A stretch of 64,000 bases of DNA from Paracoccaceae bacterium (GTDB taxonomy: Bacteria > Pseudomonadota > Alphaproteobacteria > Rhodobacterales > Rhodobacteraceae), in assembly GCA_017854585.1 (NCBI GenBank), contig JAFMHK010000018.1:1-64000 (forward strand), written 5' to 3'. Position 1 is the stretch's first letter; every line of letters starts with the position of its first letter. The notes beneath the pieces are model-generated. The model was not told the origin of the DNA. It was given only the letters and a program-made list of their open reading frames with translations, and did not search any database. The translations under genes and the position numbers were made by a program. This document shows positions 34,952 through 44,258 of the stretch, piece after piece.

Positions 34952-36730
34952 ATGCCGACCTACACCGCGCCGACCAAAGACATGCAGTTCATCTTGCACG
35001 ATGTTCTCAAGATCAGCGAACAGACCATTCCCGGCTATGACGAGCTTGACCGCAGCTTCACCGCCGCAATTCTGGACGAGGCCGGCAAGCTGGCGGTCGA
35101 AGTGCTCGCCCCCCTCAACCCGGTCGGCGATGCGCAGGGCTGCACACTGGAAAACGGCGCCGTCCGCACCCCCGCAGGCTTCAAGGCCGCCTATGACAAG
35201 ATGCGCGAAGGCGGCTGGATCGGTCTGGACTGCCCCGAGGAATTCGGCGGCCAGAACATGCCCTACCTGATACATTCGGCGGTGGGGGAACTGTTCGTTT
35301 CCGCCAACATGGCCTTCAACATGTATCAGGGCCTCAGCCACGGCGCGATCTCGGCGATCCTCACGCACGGCTCCGATCAGCAAAAAGCCACCTACCTGCC
35401 CCGGATGGTTGAAGGCGACTGGTCCGGCACCATGAACCTTACCGAACCGCAATGCGGCACCGATCTGGGCCTCATTCGCACCAAGGCCGAGCCACAAGAC
35501 GATGGCAGCTACAAGATCAGCGGCCAGAAAATCTGGATCTCGGCTGGCGAACATGACCTGACGGACAACATCATCCATCTTGTGTTGGCCAAAATTCCCG
35601 GCGGCCCGGATGGCGTCAAGGGCATCTCGCTGTTCATCGTGCCCAAATTCCTGGTGAATGACGACGGCACCCTAGGGGACCGCAACGCGTTGTCCTGCGG
35701 CGGCCTTGAACACAAGATGGGCATCCACGGCAACGCGACCTGCGTGATGAACTACGATGGCGCGACCGGGTATCTCATCGGTGAGATGCACAAGGGCATG
35801 CGCGCCATGTTCACAATGATGAACGAGGCCCGCCTCGGCGTCGGTCTGCAAGGTTACGCCCAGGGCGTCGTCGCCTATCAAAACGCGCTCGGCTTTGCCA
35901 AGGATCGCCTGCAGGGCCGCGCCGTCACAGGCGATGCCGCACCCGACAAACCCGCCGATCCGATCATCGTGCACCCCGATGTGCGCCGGAACCTGATGAT
36001 GCAGAAAAGCTTCGTCGAAGGCGCCCGCGCGCTGGTCTTCTGGGGCGCCAACCTGATCGATCAGGGCCACCGCTCCAACGACAAGTCGGCCGAGGATATG
36101 ATCTCGCTCCTGATCCCGGTCATCAAGGGCTTCCTGACCGACAAGGGCTTTGACACCACCGTTCTGGCCCAGCAAACCCTTGGCGGCTCCGGCTTCACCA
36201 AGGAATGGGGGATCGAGCAATTCGTCCGCGATGCCCGCATCACCATGATCTACGAAGGCACCAATGGCATCCAGTCGCTTGACCTCGTTGGCCGCAAGCT
36301 GGGCCTGAACGGCGGCAAGACCGTCATGGCCTTCTTCGAGATGGTGAAGACATTCATCAAGGAAAACGAAGGCGACCCCGCGCTCAAGGCCGACTTCCTC
36401 AACCCGCTGAAAGCCGCCTCCAAGGATCTGCAGACCGCCGCCATGTATTTCATGCAGGCCGGGATGAAAGACCCCAACAACGCGCTCTCCGGCAGCTACG
36501 ACTTCATGCATCTCTTCGGCCACACGATCCTTGGCCTGATGTGGGCGCGCATGGCAAAGGCCTCTGGCGATGCGCTGGCCAACGGCACGGATGATCCGGG
36601 GTTCCACGAAACCAAGCTGGCGACGGGGCGTTTCTACATGGCCCGCCAACTGCCGATGACCGGCACCCATCTGGCCCGCATCCAAACCGGCGGCGCTACC
36701 GTCATGGCGCTGGAGGCTGCGGATTTCTGA
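34952..36730 (+). CDS. Acyl-CoA dehydrogenase, long DmdC-type family
   Basis: This 592-aa FAD enzyme has an added carboxyl domain, as in 3-methylmercaptopropionyl-CoA dehydrogenases (DmdC) and similar Rhodobacteraceae proteins. The substrate/FAD motif [13 protein letters not shown] is near residue 160, and the catalytic Glu in [13 protein letters not shown] is near residue 434. It acts on acyl-CoA thioesters feeding the thiolase and FadJ encoded downstream. DMSP catabolism versus general fatty acid oxidation cannot be settled from this sequence. Ribosome site CGGGAG lies before ATG 34952. Confidence 0.9.
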   Translation: MPTYTAPTKDMQFILHDVLKISEQTIPGYDELDRSFTAAILDEAGKLAVEVLAPLNPVGDAQGCTLENGAVRTPAGFKAAYDKMREGGWIGLDCPEEFGGQNMPYLIHSAVGELFVSANMAFNMYQGLSHGAISAILTHGSDQQKATYLPRMVEGDWSGTMNLTEPQCGTDLGLIRTKAEPQDDGSYKISGQKIWISAGEHDLTDNIIHLVLAKIPGGPDGVKGISLFIVPKFLVNDDGTLGDRNALSCGGLEHKMGIHGNATCVMNYDGATGYLIGEMHKGMRAMFTMMNEARLGVGLQGYAQGVVAYQNALGFAKDRLQGRAVTGDAAPDKPADPIIVHPDVRRNLMMQKSFVEGARALVFWGANLIDQGHRSNDKSAEDMISLLIPVIKGFLTDKGFDTTVLAQQTLGGSGFTKEWGIEQFVRDARITMIYEGTNGIQSLDLVGRKLGLNGGKTVMAFFEMVKTFIKENEGDPALKADFLNPLKAASKDLQTAAMYFMQAGMKDPNNALSGSYDFMHLFGHTILGLMWARMAKASGDALANGTDDPGFHETKLATGRFYMARQLPMTGTHLARIQTGGATVMALEAADF

Positions 36731-37080
36731 TGCACGCGACCGACGGGCACATCATGAGGATTGCGGTGTTACCCGGCCGTCAGGCCGGTGCGATCCACTG
36801 GCATGGCGCATCGACATGCGCCGCCGCGCCCGCGTTTGCCGCACCATGCGGCGGCCCAGACTGCACAATGCCGCGATTGCGCGCCGCCAAAAGCGGCGAC
36901 ATGATTGAGTTGCCCGCCAGTTCGGACAAAGCTGGCCCGCACCAGCCCGCCCACCCTACTCGCCGCTTTGCCGGTCGCCGTGCACGGCGACCGGCAGGGG
37001 CGGTGGGCGCGACGGGCTGGCGCGTGACGCTCCAGACCGCGGCCAAACGCGTCGCCCGCACCAACGCCCCGGGGAGAACC
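36731..37080. other. Intergenic, no convincing gene
   Basis: About 350 GC-rich bases follow the acyl-CoA dehydrogenase. A 117-codon plus-strand frame begins at 36730 on the TGATG overlap, but it is Ala/Arg/Pro-rich with no recognisable domain. Its ATG overlap is the only support, so I do not call it a gene. An RNA-level role is possible. Confidence 0.4.
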
Positions 37081-37082
37081 TG

Positions 37083-37295
37083 ATGCCCAAACGCCTGCGC
37101 CTGACCCGCCGACCCAACATCGCCATGAGCGAGGACGGCTACCGCCGCCTGCGCGGACTGGCGACCGAGGCAGGCCTTGATGACGGTGAATTCCTGTCTT
37201 TCCTGTTCGAGAACTGGAACAGCGTCATCAACGAGGAAAAATTCGTGGCGCGCATGCGCCTTTTCAACACGGATCTGGACGCCCGCAAACGCTGA
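37083..37295 (+). CDS. Small conserved-looking protein (70 aa), unknown
   Basis: ATG 37083 follows CGGGGAGAA with a good spacer. The 70-aa product is basic at the start (MPKRLRLTRRPNIAMSEDGY) and helical afterwards (LFENWNSVINEEKFVARMRL). The first half resembles a short ribbon-helix-helix-like segment, but no family is recognised. It is located in the acyl-CoA oxidation locus and may be a regulator or accessory peptide. Confidence 0.6.
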   Translation: MPKRLRLTRRPNIAMSEDGYRRLRGLATEAGLDDGEFLSFLFENWNSVINEEKFVARMRLFNTDLDARKR

Positions 37296-37338
37296 CGATC
37301 AGACCCCGACCCCCGCGCGATGAAAGGCGCACGTTCTT

Positions 37339-37362
37339 TGAGTATTTAAGCCAAGAAAAAGC
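37339..37362 (-). repeat. Dispersed repeat copy (minus orientation)
   Basis: Reading the minus strand: GCTTTTTCTTGGCTTAAATA then CTCAA. It matches the copies at 37531 and 57367 in the core TTTTTCTTGG...AA(A/G)TACTC. Confidence 0.6.
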
Positions 37363-37530
37363 GGGATCAGTGCCCCGCCACCGGACCTTCCGCATCGGGA
37401 CCCCTGATGGGTCAGCACGCATCGGGTCAGGGCGACAGGGCACCTTTTCCTTGGACGGCCATCGGCTCTCCAGCCTGTTCCGCAAGGCCAAGCCTGCAAT
37501 GTTTTGGGTTAACAAATGATGAGAGATCGC

Positions 37531-37584
37531 CTTTTTCTTGGGTAAAGTACTCCACGGGGGTGCGGGGGTGTGAAACCCCCGCAC
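37531..37584 (+). repeat. Dispersed repeat copy with hairpin (plus orientation)
   Basis: CTTTTTCTTGGGTAAAGTAC then TCC at 37531-37553, followed by a perfect 10-bp hairpin GTGCGGGGGT / ACCCCCGCAC (37560-37569 and 37575-37584) with a 5-base loop. It sits 34 bases before the ribosome site of the glutathione-transferase gene. Such elements recur in Rhodobacteraceae intergenic regions (recollection, not checked here). Confidence 0.6.
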
Positions 37585-37631
37585 CTGCGCAAGAAAGTGA
37601 AAGACCAACCGGCGCGGGGAGGCGCTGTTTC

Positions 37632-38276
37632 ATGACCAACACGCTCTACTGCTTTGCTGAATCCGGGAACGCCTACAAGGCCGCGCTGGCGCTGGAACTG
37701 TCTGGCCTCCCCTGGGAACCTCGCTTCGTCGATTTCTTCAATGGCGAGGCCCGCAGCCCCGCGTTCCGGGCCCTCAACCCGATGGGAGAGGTTCCGGTTC
37801 TGGACGCCGATGGTCTGATCCTGACTCAATCCGGTGTCATCCAGGATTGGGTGATGGAAACCACGGGCAAACTGTCCGGCACCTCCCCCGAGGCGCGCCG
37901 CGAGATCCTGCGCTGGACCATCTTCGACAACCAGAAGGTCTCCGGCATGGCGGGTCCGCTGCGGTTCATCATGAACTTCCTGCCGGAAGACAAACGCGAT
38001 GCGGGCGTTACGGGCTTCCTGTCCGGGCGGCTCAAGGCGGCGCTTGCAACGCTCGAGGGGCAGTTGGCCGCCCGCGACTGGCTTGTGGGCGATCAGTTGA
38101 CCTGCGCCGATCTCTCCTGCGCGGGCTACCTCTATTATCCCGAACCCTTCACCTTCACCCGCGCCGATTACCCCGCCATCGATGCATGGCTCGACCGCAT
38201 CGCGGCAACCCCGGGGTGGCGTCACCCCTATGACCTGATGCCGCCCCCCACGGTCGGCACCGACACGCGGGGCTGA
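37632..38276 (+). CDS. Glutathione S-transferase family protein
   Basis: This 214-aa cytosolic protein has a thioredoxin-like domain (LYCFAESGNAYKAALALELS at the start, with Ser8 or Ser-Gly-Asn positioned for glutathione; NPMGEVPVLDADG near residue 48) and a helical domain with GDQLTCADLSCAGYL near 155. The ribosome site GGGGAGG lies 10-14 bases before ATG 37632. It probably detoxifies or isomerises a compound met in acyl-CoA oxidation; the substrate is unknown. Confidence 0.88.
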   Translation: MTNTLYCFAESGNAYKAALALELSGLPWEPRFVDFFNGEARSPAFRALNPMGEVPVLDADGLILTQSGVIQDWVMETTGKLSGTSPEARREILRWTIFDNQKVSGMAGPLRFIMNFLPEDKRDAGVTGFLSGRLKAALATLEGQLAARDWLVGDQLTCADLSCAGYLYYPEPFTFTRADYPAIDAWLDRIAATPGWRHPYDLMPPPTVGTDTRG

Positions 38277-38366
38277 CCGGCATGTGCCGCCACCGCCCCA
38301 TCCGCCCTTTCCTGCGCCGCAGCGTTTGCTGCCGCGACGCATGACCCCTTGATCCGGAGATACCCC

Positions 38367-39578
38367 ATGACCGAAGCCTACATCTACGACGCCATCCGCA
38401 CCCCCCGTGGCAAGGGCCGCCCAGACGGCGCCCTTCACGAGGTCACGGCCGCGCGTCTGTCCGCACACACGCTCGACGCTCTGAAGGCGCGCAACAACCT
38501 TGACGGGCACGCCGTCGAAGACGTGATCTGGGGCAACGTCACGCAAGTCGGCGAACAAGGCGGCTGCCTTGCGCGCACCGCCGTTCTGGCCTCTCAGCTT
38601 GATGAACGCATTCCCGGCCTGTCGATCAACCGCTTCTGCGCCTCGGGGCTGGAGGCCGTGAACCTCGCCGCCAACCAGATCAGGGGCGGCGGCGGCCATG
38701 CCTATATCGCCGGCGGGGTCGAGATGATGGGCCGCGTCGCCATGGGCAGCGACGGCGCCGCCATCGCGGTCGATCCCTCCATCGCAATGGACACCTATTT
38801 CGTGCCGCAGGGCATTTCCGCCGACATCATCGCCACCGAATACGGGTTTTCCCGCGATGACGCGGATCTGTTGGCAGTCGAAAGCCAGAACCGCGCCGCG
38901 CGGGCATGGGCCGAGGGGCGCTTTGCCAAATCAATCGTTCCCGTGACGGATCGCAACGGCCTGACCATTCTGGACCGCGACGAATACATGCGTCCCGGCA
39001 CCGACATGCAGACCCTCGGCGCGTTGAAACCCGCCTTCAAGGACATGGGCGAAACCATGCCCGGCTTCGACGCCATCGCATTGATGAAATACCCCCATCT
39101 CGAGCGGATCAACCATATCCACCATGCGGGCAACTCCTCAGGCATCGTCGATGGGTCCGCCGCACTGCTGATCGGCAACAAGGAATTCGGCGAGAAATAC
39201 GGCCTGACCCCGCGCGCGCGCGTCCGCGCCACCTGCAAGATCGGCACGGACCCCACCATCATGCTGACAGGCCCGGTGCCCGCCACCCAGAAAATCTTGG
39301 CCGACAGCGGCATGTCCATCTCCGACATCGACCTGTTCGAGGTGAACGAGGCGTTCTCCGCGGTCGTGCTGCGCTTCATGCAGGCCTTTGATGTCGACCA
39401 TGCAAAGGTCAATGTGAACGGCGGCTCCATTGCCATGGGGCACCCGCTTGGCGCCACCGGGGCGATGATCATCGGCACCTTGCTTGATGAGCTTGAACGG
39501 ACCGGCAAGGGCACCGGCCTTGCGACGCTGTGCGTCGCGTCCGGCATGGGGGCCGCCACCATCATCGAGCGCTTCTGA
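38367..39578 (+). CDS. Thiolase (acetyl-CoA C-acyltransferase)
   Basis: This 403-aa enzyme cleaves 3-oxoacyl-CoA to acetyl-CoA in the last step of beta-oxidation. The catalytic residues are Cys in NRFCASGLEAVN near residue 92, His in GHPLGATGAM near 358, and Cys in TLCVASGMGA near 388. ATG 38367 follows CGGAGA with a good spacer; a longer in-frame start (38349) is not needed. It belongs with FadJ at 40779. Confidence 0.93.
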   Translation: MTEAYIYDAIRTPRGKGRPDGALHEVTAARLSAHTLDALKARNNLDGHAVEDVIWGNVTQVGEQGGCLARTAVLASQLDERIPGLSINRFCASGLEAVNLAANQIRGGGGHAYIAGGVEMMGRVAMGSDGAAIAVDPSIAMDTYFVPQGISADIIATEYGFSRDDADLLAVESQNRAARAWAEGRFAKSIVPVTDRNGLTILDRDEYMRPGTDMQTLGALKPAFKDMGETMPGFDAIALMKYPHLERINHIHHAGNSSGIVDGSAALLIGNKEFGEKYGLTPRARVRATCKIGTDPTIMLTGPVPATQKILADSGMSISDIDLFEVNEAFSAVVLRFMQAFDVDHAKVNVNGGSIAMGHPLGATGAMIIGTLLDELERTGKGTGLATLCVASGMGAATIIERF

Positions 39579-39581
39579 CCC

Positions 39582-39782
39582 ATGACCTGCGACGCCGCGC
39601 GAATCTATCAGGCCAATCTTGACGCCGTGTCCCGCGCCCTGTGGGACACGCGGCCTGATATCTTGCCCGGTCACATCGCGATGCCCGGTTCCATGTCGAC
39701 CGCCGACGCCGAGATGCGGCTTGAGACGCCAGACATGCGGCTGGCCGGACGGGACGACGACGTCAGGGAGCCAAAGCGATGA
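39582..39782 (+). CDS. Truncated paralogue of the next gene (66 aa), unknown
   Basis: The 66-aa product begins MTCDAARIYQANLDAVSRAL, which aligns with the first residues of the gene that follows (MTADPLAIYQGVLDNTSAAL), then diverges and ends in a charged tail. It starts 3 bases after the thiolase stop, and its own stop overlaps the next ATG by 4 bases (ATGA at 39779). It looks like a tandem duplicate that lost its carboxyl half, but the translational coupling suggests it is still translated. Confidence 0.55.
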   Translation: MTCDAARIYQANLDAVSRALWDTRPDILPGHIAMPGSMSTADAEMRLETPDMRLAGRDDDVREPKR

Positions 39783-40231
39783 CCGCAGACCCGCTTGCCA
39801 TCTATCAAGGCGTTCTCGACAACACGTCGGCCGCCCTGATTGCGCGCGACGATGCCGCGTTCCTGCGCCATATCATCTATCCCCATACCCTCGTGACCGA
39901 GACGCAGACGCTTCATATTCCTGACCGGGCCACCGCCCTCCATCATTTCCTGCGCTTCTCGGACTCGCTGGCAGCCCTTGGCATCACCGAATACATCCGC
40001 ATCGCCGATCACGCCGCCTTCGACGGCCCCGACAAGATCGCCGGGCGGCACAAAAGCCACCTGATCCGCGGCGCGGTGCGCGCGGTGCCCCCATTCAACA
40101 ATGAAATCACGCTTGAGCGGATCGAGGGCGGCCTGTGGGGGGTCCGCGTGTCACGCCACAAGGCAGCATACGTCGCGTGGCCCGATATCTTGCCAACATC
40201 CCCTACCGGAGGTTCCGATGCCAAAAATTGA
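39779..40231 (+). CDS. NTF2/SnoaL-like small protein (150 aa)
   Basis: The length and the pattern (a leading helix with IYQGVLDNTSAALIARDDAA, a middle IADHAAFDGPDKIAGRHKSH and a closing EGGLWGVRVSRH) suggest a cone-shaped NTF2-like fold, but no specific family is recognised. It overlaps the truncated paralogue (4 bases) and the cupin gene (14 bases), so it is part of the thiolase-FadJ transcript. Its role is unknown. Confidence 0.7.
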   Translation: MTADPLAIYQGVLDNTSAALIARDDAAFLRHIIYPHTLVTETQTLHIPDRATALHHFLRFSDSLAALGITEYIRIADHAAFDGPDKIAGRHKSHLIRGAVRAVPPFNNEITLERIEGGLWGVRVSRHKAAYVAWPDILPTSPTGGSDAKN

Positions 40232-40691
40232 CCTTGCCGCCATTCCCGTCCGCACCGGTTCGGGATACCCCGGCGGGCATGCCGCCAAGATGAATGGCCG
40301 CAGCCAGCAAAGCCTGACAGGGCCGGGCGGCCTGACGCAGTTCGGCGCCAATATCGTTACCCTCGCGCCGGGTGCGTTGTCGTCACTGCGCCATTGGCAT
40401 GAACAGCAAGACGAATTTCTCGTGGTGATCAAGGGCACCTGCACCCTTGTGGATGACACCGGCAAGACCCCCCTTGCCGTCGGCGAATGCGCTGCGTTTC
40501 CGGCGGGCGACCCGAACGGGCATCACATCACCAACGAAACCGATACCGACGCGCAGTTCGTCGTCGTCGGTACCCGTACCCCGACCGAGGTCGCCCATTA
40601 CAGCGACGTCGACATGCGCGTCAGCGTGGCCGACGGCGAATTCAACTTCACCCGGCGCGATGGCACCCCGTTTGGGGATCATCCGGAATGA
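40218..40691 (+). CDS. Cupin domain protein
   Basis: This 157-aa protein has one cupin barrel. Metal ligands are visible in RHWHEQQDEFLVVIKGTCTL (His-x-His-x4-5-Glu) near residue 58, and the second motif's His in GDPNGHHITN near residue 95. Many such proteins bind a metal and act on small acids or sugars; the substrate is unknown. ATG 40218 follows CGGAGG, overlapping the previous gene by 14 bases. Confidence 0.85.
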   Translation: MPKIDLAAIPVRTGSGYPGGHAAKMNGRSQQSLTGPGGLTQFGANIVTLAPGALSSLRHWHEQQDEFLVVIKGTCTLVDDTGKTPLAVGECAAFPAGDPNGHHITNETDTDAQFVVVGTRTPTEVAHYSDVDMRVSVADGEFNFTRRDGTPFGDHPE

Positions 40692-40778
40692 CGCGCCAAT
40701 ATCCCATATCCGCATCGGTCCCGCACGCCCCGTGCATCGCCCTTGCATCCCCCGGTCCATACTCGAAAGGAGTCCGCA

Positions 40779-42986
40779 ATGTCTGACTTTACCATGAAAA
40801 CCGATGCAGATGGTGTCGCCATCATCACATGGGACGTCAAGGATAAGTCCATGAACGTCCTCAGCCGCGAGGCCTTCGCCACCGTCGAGGCACTGGTCGA
40901 TCAGGCGCTGGCCGATGATGCCGTCAAGGGCATCGTGATCACCTCGGGCAAGGACACCTTCGCTGGCGGCATGGACCTGAACGTGCTGGCCTCGATCCGG
41001 GAGGAAAGCGGCGACAATCCCGCGCAAGGCCTGTTTGATTTCACCATGAACGGCCACCGGATCATGCGCAAAATGGAACGCGCCGGGATGGACCCCAAGA
41101 CCAACAAGGGCGGCAAACCCGTTGCCTGCGCCATCACCGGCACCTGTGCGGGCATCGGCACGGAAATCGCGCTGGCCTGCCACCGCCGTATCATGACCGA
41201 TAGCCCCAAGGCCAAGATCGGCCTGCCGGAAATCCTTGTCGGCATCTTCCCCGGCGGCGGCGGCACCACGCGGTATTCCCGCATGGTCGGCGCGATGGCG
41301 GCGGCCCCCGTCCTGCTCGAAGGCCGCATGCTGGAACCCGCCAAGGCCAAATCGGCGGGTTTGATCGATGATGTCGTGCCCGCCGCCGACCTTCTGGAAA
41401 CCGCGCGCCAATGGGTGCTGACGGCCACCGACGCCGACATCGTCAAACCATGGGATCAGAAGGGGTGGAAAATGCCGGGCGGCGCGCCCTATCACCCCGC
41501 CGGTTTCATGACCTTCGTGGGTGCCAACGCCATGATCAACGGCAAGACCAAAGGCGTCTACCCGGCCGCCAAGGCACTGCTCTCGGCCGTCTACGAAGGC
41601 GCGCTGGTCCCCTTCGATACCGCCCTCAAGATCGAGGCGCGCTGGTTCACCACCGTCCTGATGAACCCCTCCTCCTCCGCCATGATCCGCTCGTTGTTCC
41701 TTAACAAGCAGGCGTTGGAAAAGGGGGCCAACCGCCCCGCCGTCCCTGATCAGCGGGTGCAGAAACTTGGGATCATCGGCGCGGGCATGATGGGCGCGGG
41801 CATCGCCTATGTGTCGGCCAATGCCGGCATCGACGTTGTCTTGATCGACGCCACCCAAGACGGCGCGGACCGTGGCAAATCCTTCGCCGAAACCACCCTC
41901 GACAAGGGCATCCAGCGCAAGAAGGTCACGCCAGAGAAGAAGGCCACCGTCCTTGGCCGCATCACCGCGACCACTGATTATGCCGCCCTGCAGGGCTGCG
42001 ACCTGATCGTCGAGGCCGTCTTCGAAGATCCCCGCGTCAAGGCCGAGGTCACGGCCAAGGCCGAAGCCGCGATGCTACCCACCGGCATCTTCGCCACCAA
42101 CACCTCCACGCTGCCGATCTCGGATCTGGCCAAGGCGTCAACCCGCCCCGACCAGTTCATCGGCATCCACTTCTTCTCTCCGGTCGACAAGATGATGCTG
42201 GTCGAGATCATTCGCGGCAAGCAAACCGGGGATATCGCGGTGGCAAAGGCGCTGGATTTCGTCCGCCAGATCCGCAAGACCCCGATCGTGGTCAATGACG
42301 CGCGCTTCTTCTACGCCAACCGCTGCATCCTGCCCTATGGCACCGAAGGCATTCGCATGGTGCGCGAAGGGATCTGCCCGGCCCTGATCGAAAACGCGGC
42401 CAAGCTCATGGGCATGCCGATCGGTCCGCTGCAACTGACCGACGTGACCTCGATCGACCTCAACGCCTCGATCGCGCGGGCCACCAAGGCCGCCATGGGC
42501 GACGCCTATCCCGACGACGATACCGCCGAGGTGCTGTTCTGGCTGCTGGACAACGACCGCCATGGGCAAAAGAACGGCGCCGGCTTCTATGCCTATGACG
42601 ACAAAGGCAAGCGCACCGGTCTGTGGGATGGCCTGAACCAGAAATACCCGCTTCTGGCCGATCAACCCGACGTGACCGAGGTGCAGCACCGCATGATGTT
42701 CGCCCAAGCGCTTGAGGCCGTCCGCGCCTTCGAGGACGGCGTGCTGACCGATATCCGCGAAGGCGATGTCGGCGCGATCCTTGGCTGGGGGTTTGCACCG
42801 TGGTCCGGTGGCCCGTTCAGCTGGCTCGATATCCTTGGCACCCCCTACGCAGCCGACCGTTGCGATCAACTGGCCGCCAAGTTCGGGCCCCGCTTCGCGT
42901 GTCCCACGCTGCTGCGCGAGATGGCCGCCAAGGGGCAAAGCTTCTATGGCCGCTTCGGCGCTGGCGAGGCCAGCATCGCCGCCTGA
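40779..42986 (+). CDS. Multifunctional enoyl-CoA hydratase/3-hydroxyacyl-CoA dehydrogenase (FadJ/FadB type)
   Basis: This 735-aa enzyme hydrates enoyl-CoA and oxidises the 3-hydroxyacyl-CoA. The amino-terminal crotonase domain shows TSGKDTFAGGMDLNVL near residue 52 and GTCAGIGTEIALACHRR near 124. The NAD domain begins with KLGIIGAGMMGAGIAYVSAN near 330, with the dyad His in IGIHFFSPVDKM near 462. ATG 40779 follows AAGGAG. It completes the beta-oxidation set of this locus with the acyl-CoA dehydrogenase and thiolase and ends at a bidirectional terminator. Confidence 0.93.
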   Translation: MSDFTMKTDADGVAIITWDVKDKSMNVLSREAFATVEALVDQALADDAVKGIVITSGKDTFAGGMDLNVLASIREESGDNPAQGLFDFTMNGHRIMRKMERAGMDPKTNKGGKPVACAITGTCAGIGTEIALACHRRIMTDSPKAKIGLPEILVGIFPGGGGTTRYSRMVGAMAAAPVLLEGRMLEPAKAKSAGLIDDVVPAADLLETARQWVLTATDADIVKPWDQKGWKMPGGAPYHPAGFMTFVGANAMINGKTKGVYPAAKALLSAVYEGALVPFDTALKIEARWFTTVLMNPSSSAMIRSLFLNKQALEKGANRPAVPDQRVQKLGIIGAGMMGAGIAYVSANAGIDVVLIDATQDGADRGKSFAETTLDKGIQRKKVTPEKKATVLGRITATTDYAALQGCDLIVEAVFEDPRVKAEVTAKAEAAMLPTGIFATNTSTLPISDLAKASTRPDQFIGIHFFSPVDKMMLVEIIRGKQTGDIAVAKALDFVRQIRKTPIVVNDARFFYANRCILPYGTEGIRMVREGICPALIENAAKLMGMPIGPLQLTDVTSIDLNASIARATKAAMGDAYPDDDTAEVLFWLLDNDRHGQKNGAGFYAYDDKGKRTGLWDGLNQKYPLLADQPDVTEVQHRMMFAQALEAVRAFEDGVLTDIREGDVGAILGWGFAPWSGGPFSWLDILGTPYAADRCDQLAAKFGPRFACPTLLREMAAKGQSFYGRFGAGEASIAA

Positions 42987-43015
42987 TCGCCGCGCAAACC
43001 CCGCGTCACGATACG

Positions 43016-43045
43016 AAAAAGGGAGCCCTCCGGGGCTCCCTTTTT
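43016..43045. terminator. Bidirectional terminator between fadJ-type gene and tautomerase gene
   Basis: Stem GGGAGCCC / GGGCTCCC (43021-43028 and 43033-43040) with a 4-base loop, five T after and five A before, so it can stop transcription from both sides. Confidence 0.88.
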
Positions 43046-43106
43046 GCACTGGCCGGGTGGACCGCCTCGCATCATGCGCAATTCCGATCGCCCGGACGCG
43101 CCCGCC

Positions 43107-43322
43107 TCAGCCTGCGGCCATGGCCTTGATGTCGTCCGCACTGGGTGTGCTTCCGCCGATACCCCATTGACCACTGCGCACCTCCTTGACCCGCACCCAG
43201 GTCACGCCGCGCATGGCTTCGCCCTCGATCTCCACCATGGCATTGGTCACGCTTTCGATCATCTTGGCCTTCTGGGCCTGATCAAAGACGCCTTCGATGA
43301 CTTCAATATCAACAAGTGGCAT
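43107..43322 (-). CDS. 4-oxalocrotonate tautomerase-like small enzyme
   Basis: This 71-aa protein starts MPLVDIEVIEGVFDQAQK; Pro2 is the catalytic base after Met removal. The family isomerises enol and oxo forms of unsaturated acids. The substrate is unknown. It is divergent from the HxlR gene at 43470, with 147 bases between; the latter probably regulates it. Confidence 0.85.
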   Translation of the reverse strand: MPLVDIEVIEGVFDQAQKAKMIESVTNAMVEIEGEAMRGVTWVRVKEVRSGQWGIGGSTPSADDIKAMAAG

Positions 43323-43469
43323 GCGTTCTCTCCTTCAGTTTCGTGAACAGGACAACGATGGCGCGCAACCGGCCGGGCTCTCCAGTCAACGAAGTGTAGG
43401 AAACCCACTACAGTTATTGCACTAGGCGACACACCGGCAAAGTGCGACCATTGATGCAGAGGTGATAAC

Positions 43470-44165
43470 ATGGCGCAAAATGTCTATCCCAAATTCTGCC
43501 CCATCGCGATGGCCGCAGACCTGCTTGAACCGCGTTGGACGCTGCTGGTGTTGTGCGAGATGTGGAACGGCTCCACCCGGTTCAATGAAATAAGTCGCGG
43601 CGTCCCCGGCATGTCCCCCGGTTTGTTGTCAAAGCGGCTGAAAGACATGCAGGCAAAGGGGCTGGTTGAACGCCACACCCACGGGCCCGGCGCACACTCC
43701 GAATACCTGACAACGCCGCAGGCGGACGAACTGGAACCGATCGTGAAGAAATTGGGCGAATGGGCGCATCGCAACATCGAAACCGACGTGTCGCTCCAAT
43801 GCCTCGATGCCCGCATGCTGATGTGGAACATCCGCCGCAAGATAAACCGATCCGCCCTGCCGATCGACAAATGCGTCATTCAATTCACACTGAATGATCC
43901 GCCCCACAGTCAAGCCAATTACTGGCTGGTCGTCAAACCGGGTGTCGATACCGATCTGTGCTATTTGGACCCCGGCCATAACGTCGATCTCTTCGTCGTC
44001 AGCGAACTGCGCGCCATGACATCGGCGTGGATGGGCCACACCACTTTCGAACACGAACTGGAAGAAGAAAGCATCTCGCTCATCGGGCATTCGGGAATGG
44101 CGCGAAGCCTTACCAAATGGCTGATCCGAAGCAGCTTTGCCGAACCATCGCGTGAAATCGCATGA
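43470..44165 (+). CDS. HxlR-family regulator with added carboxyl domain
   Basis: This 231-aa protein has an HxlR winged helix (FCPIAMAADLLEPRWTLLVL near residue 9, RFNEISRGVPGMSPGLLSKR near 37) followed by about 110 residues not found in short HxlR proteins, possibly an SCP2-like ligand domain (NYWLVVKPGVDTDLCYLDPG). The divergent tautomerase gene is a likely target. The signal sensed is unknown. Confidence 0.85.
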   Translation: MAQNVYPKFCPIAMAADLLEPRWTLLVLCEMWNGSTRFNEISRGVPGMSPGLLSKRLKDMQAKGLVERHTHGPGAHSEYLTTPQADELEPIVKKLGEWAHRNIETDVSLQCLDARMLMWNIRRKINRSALPIDKCVIQFTLNDPPHSQANYWLVVKPGVDTDLCYLDPGHNVDLFVVSELRAMTSAWMGHTTFEHELEEESISLIGHSGMARSLTKWLIRSSFAEPSREIA

Positions 44166-44258
44166 TCATGGTCGCACGTCCGGGATCCAGCCGCGCGTTC
44201 TGACCGGCATGGCCATTTCGCGCGGGGCCGGTCTGTGCGGCTGGGACAAGGCCCTGCC

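Larger units (their letters stand above)
37296..37631. other. Intergenic with two inverted copies of a dispersed repeat
   Basis: These 336 bases carry the repeat copies at 37339-37362 (minus) and 37531-37584 (plus), with about 170 bases of non-coding sequence between. No protein is convincing. Confidence 0.5.

Noticed and set aside
36730-37083. A 117-codon frame starting on the acyl-CoA dehydrogenase stop
   Set aside because: The ATG overlap is tempting, but the product is Ala/Arg/Pro-rich with no family resemblance; codon pattern is that of random GC-rich DNA.
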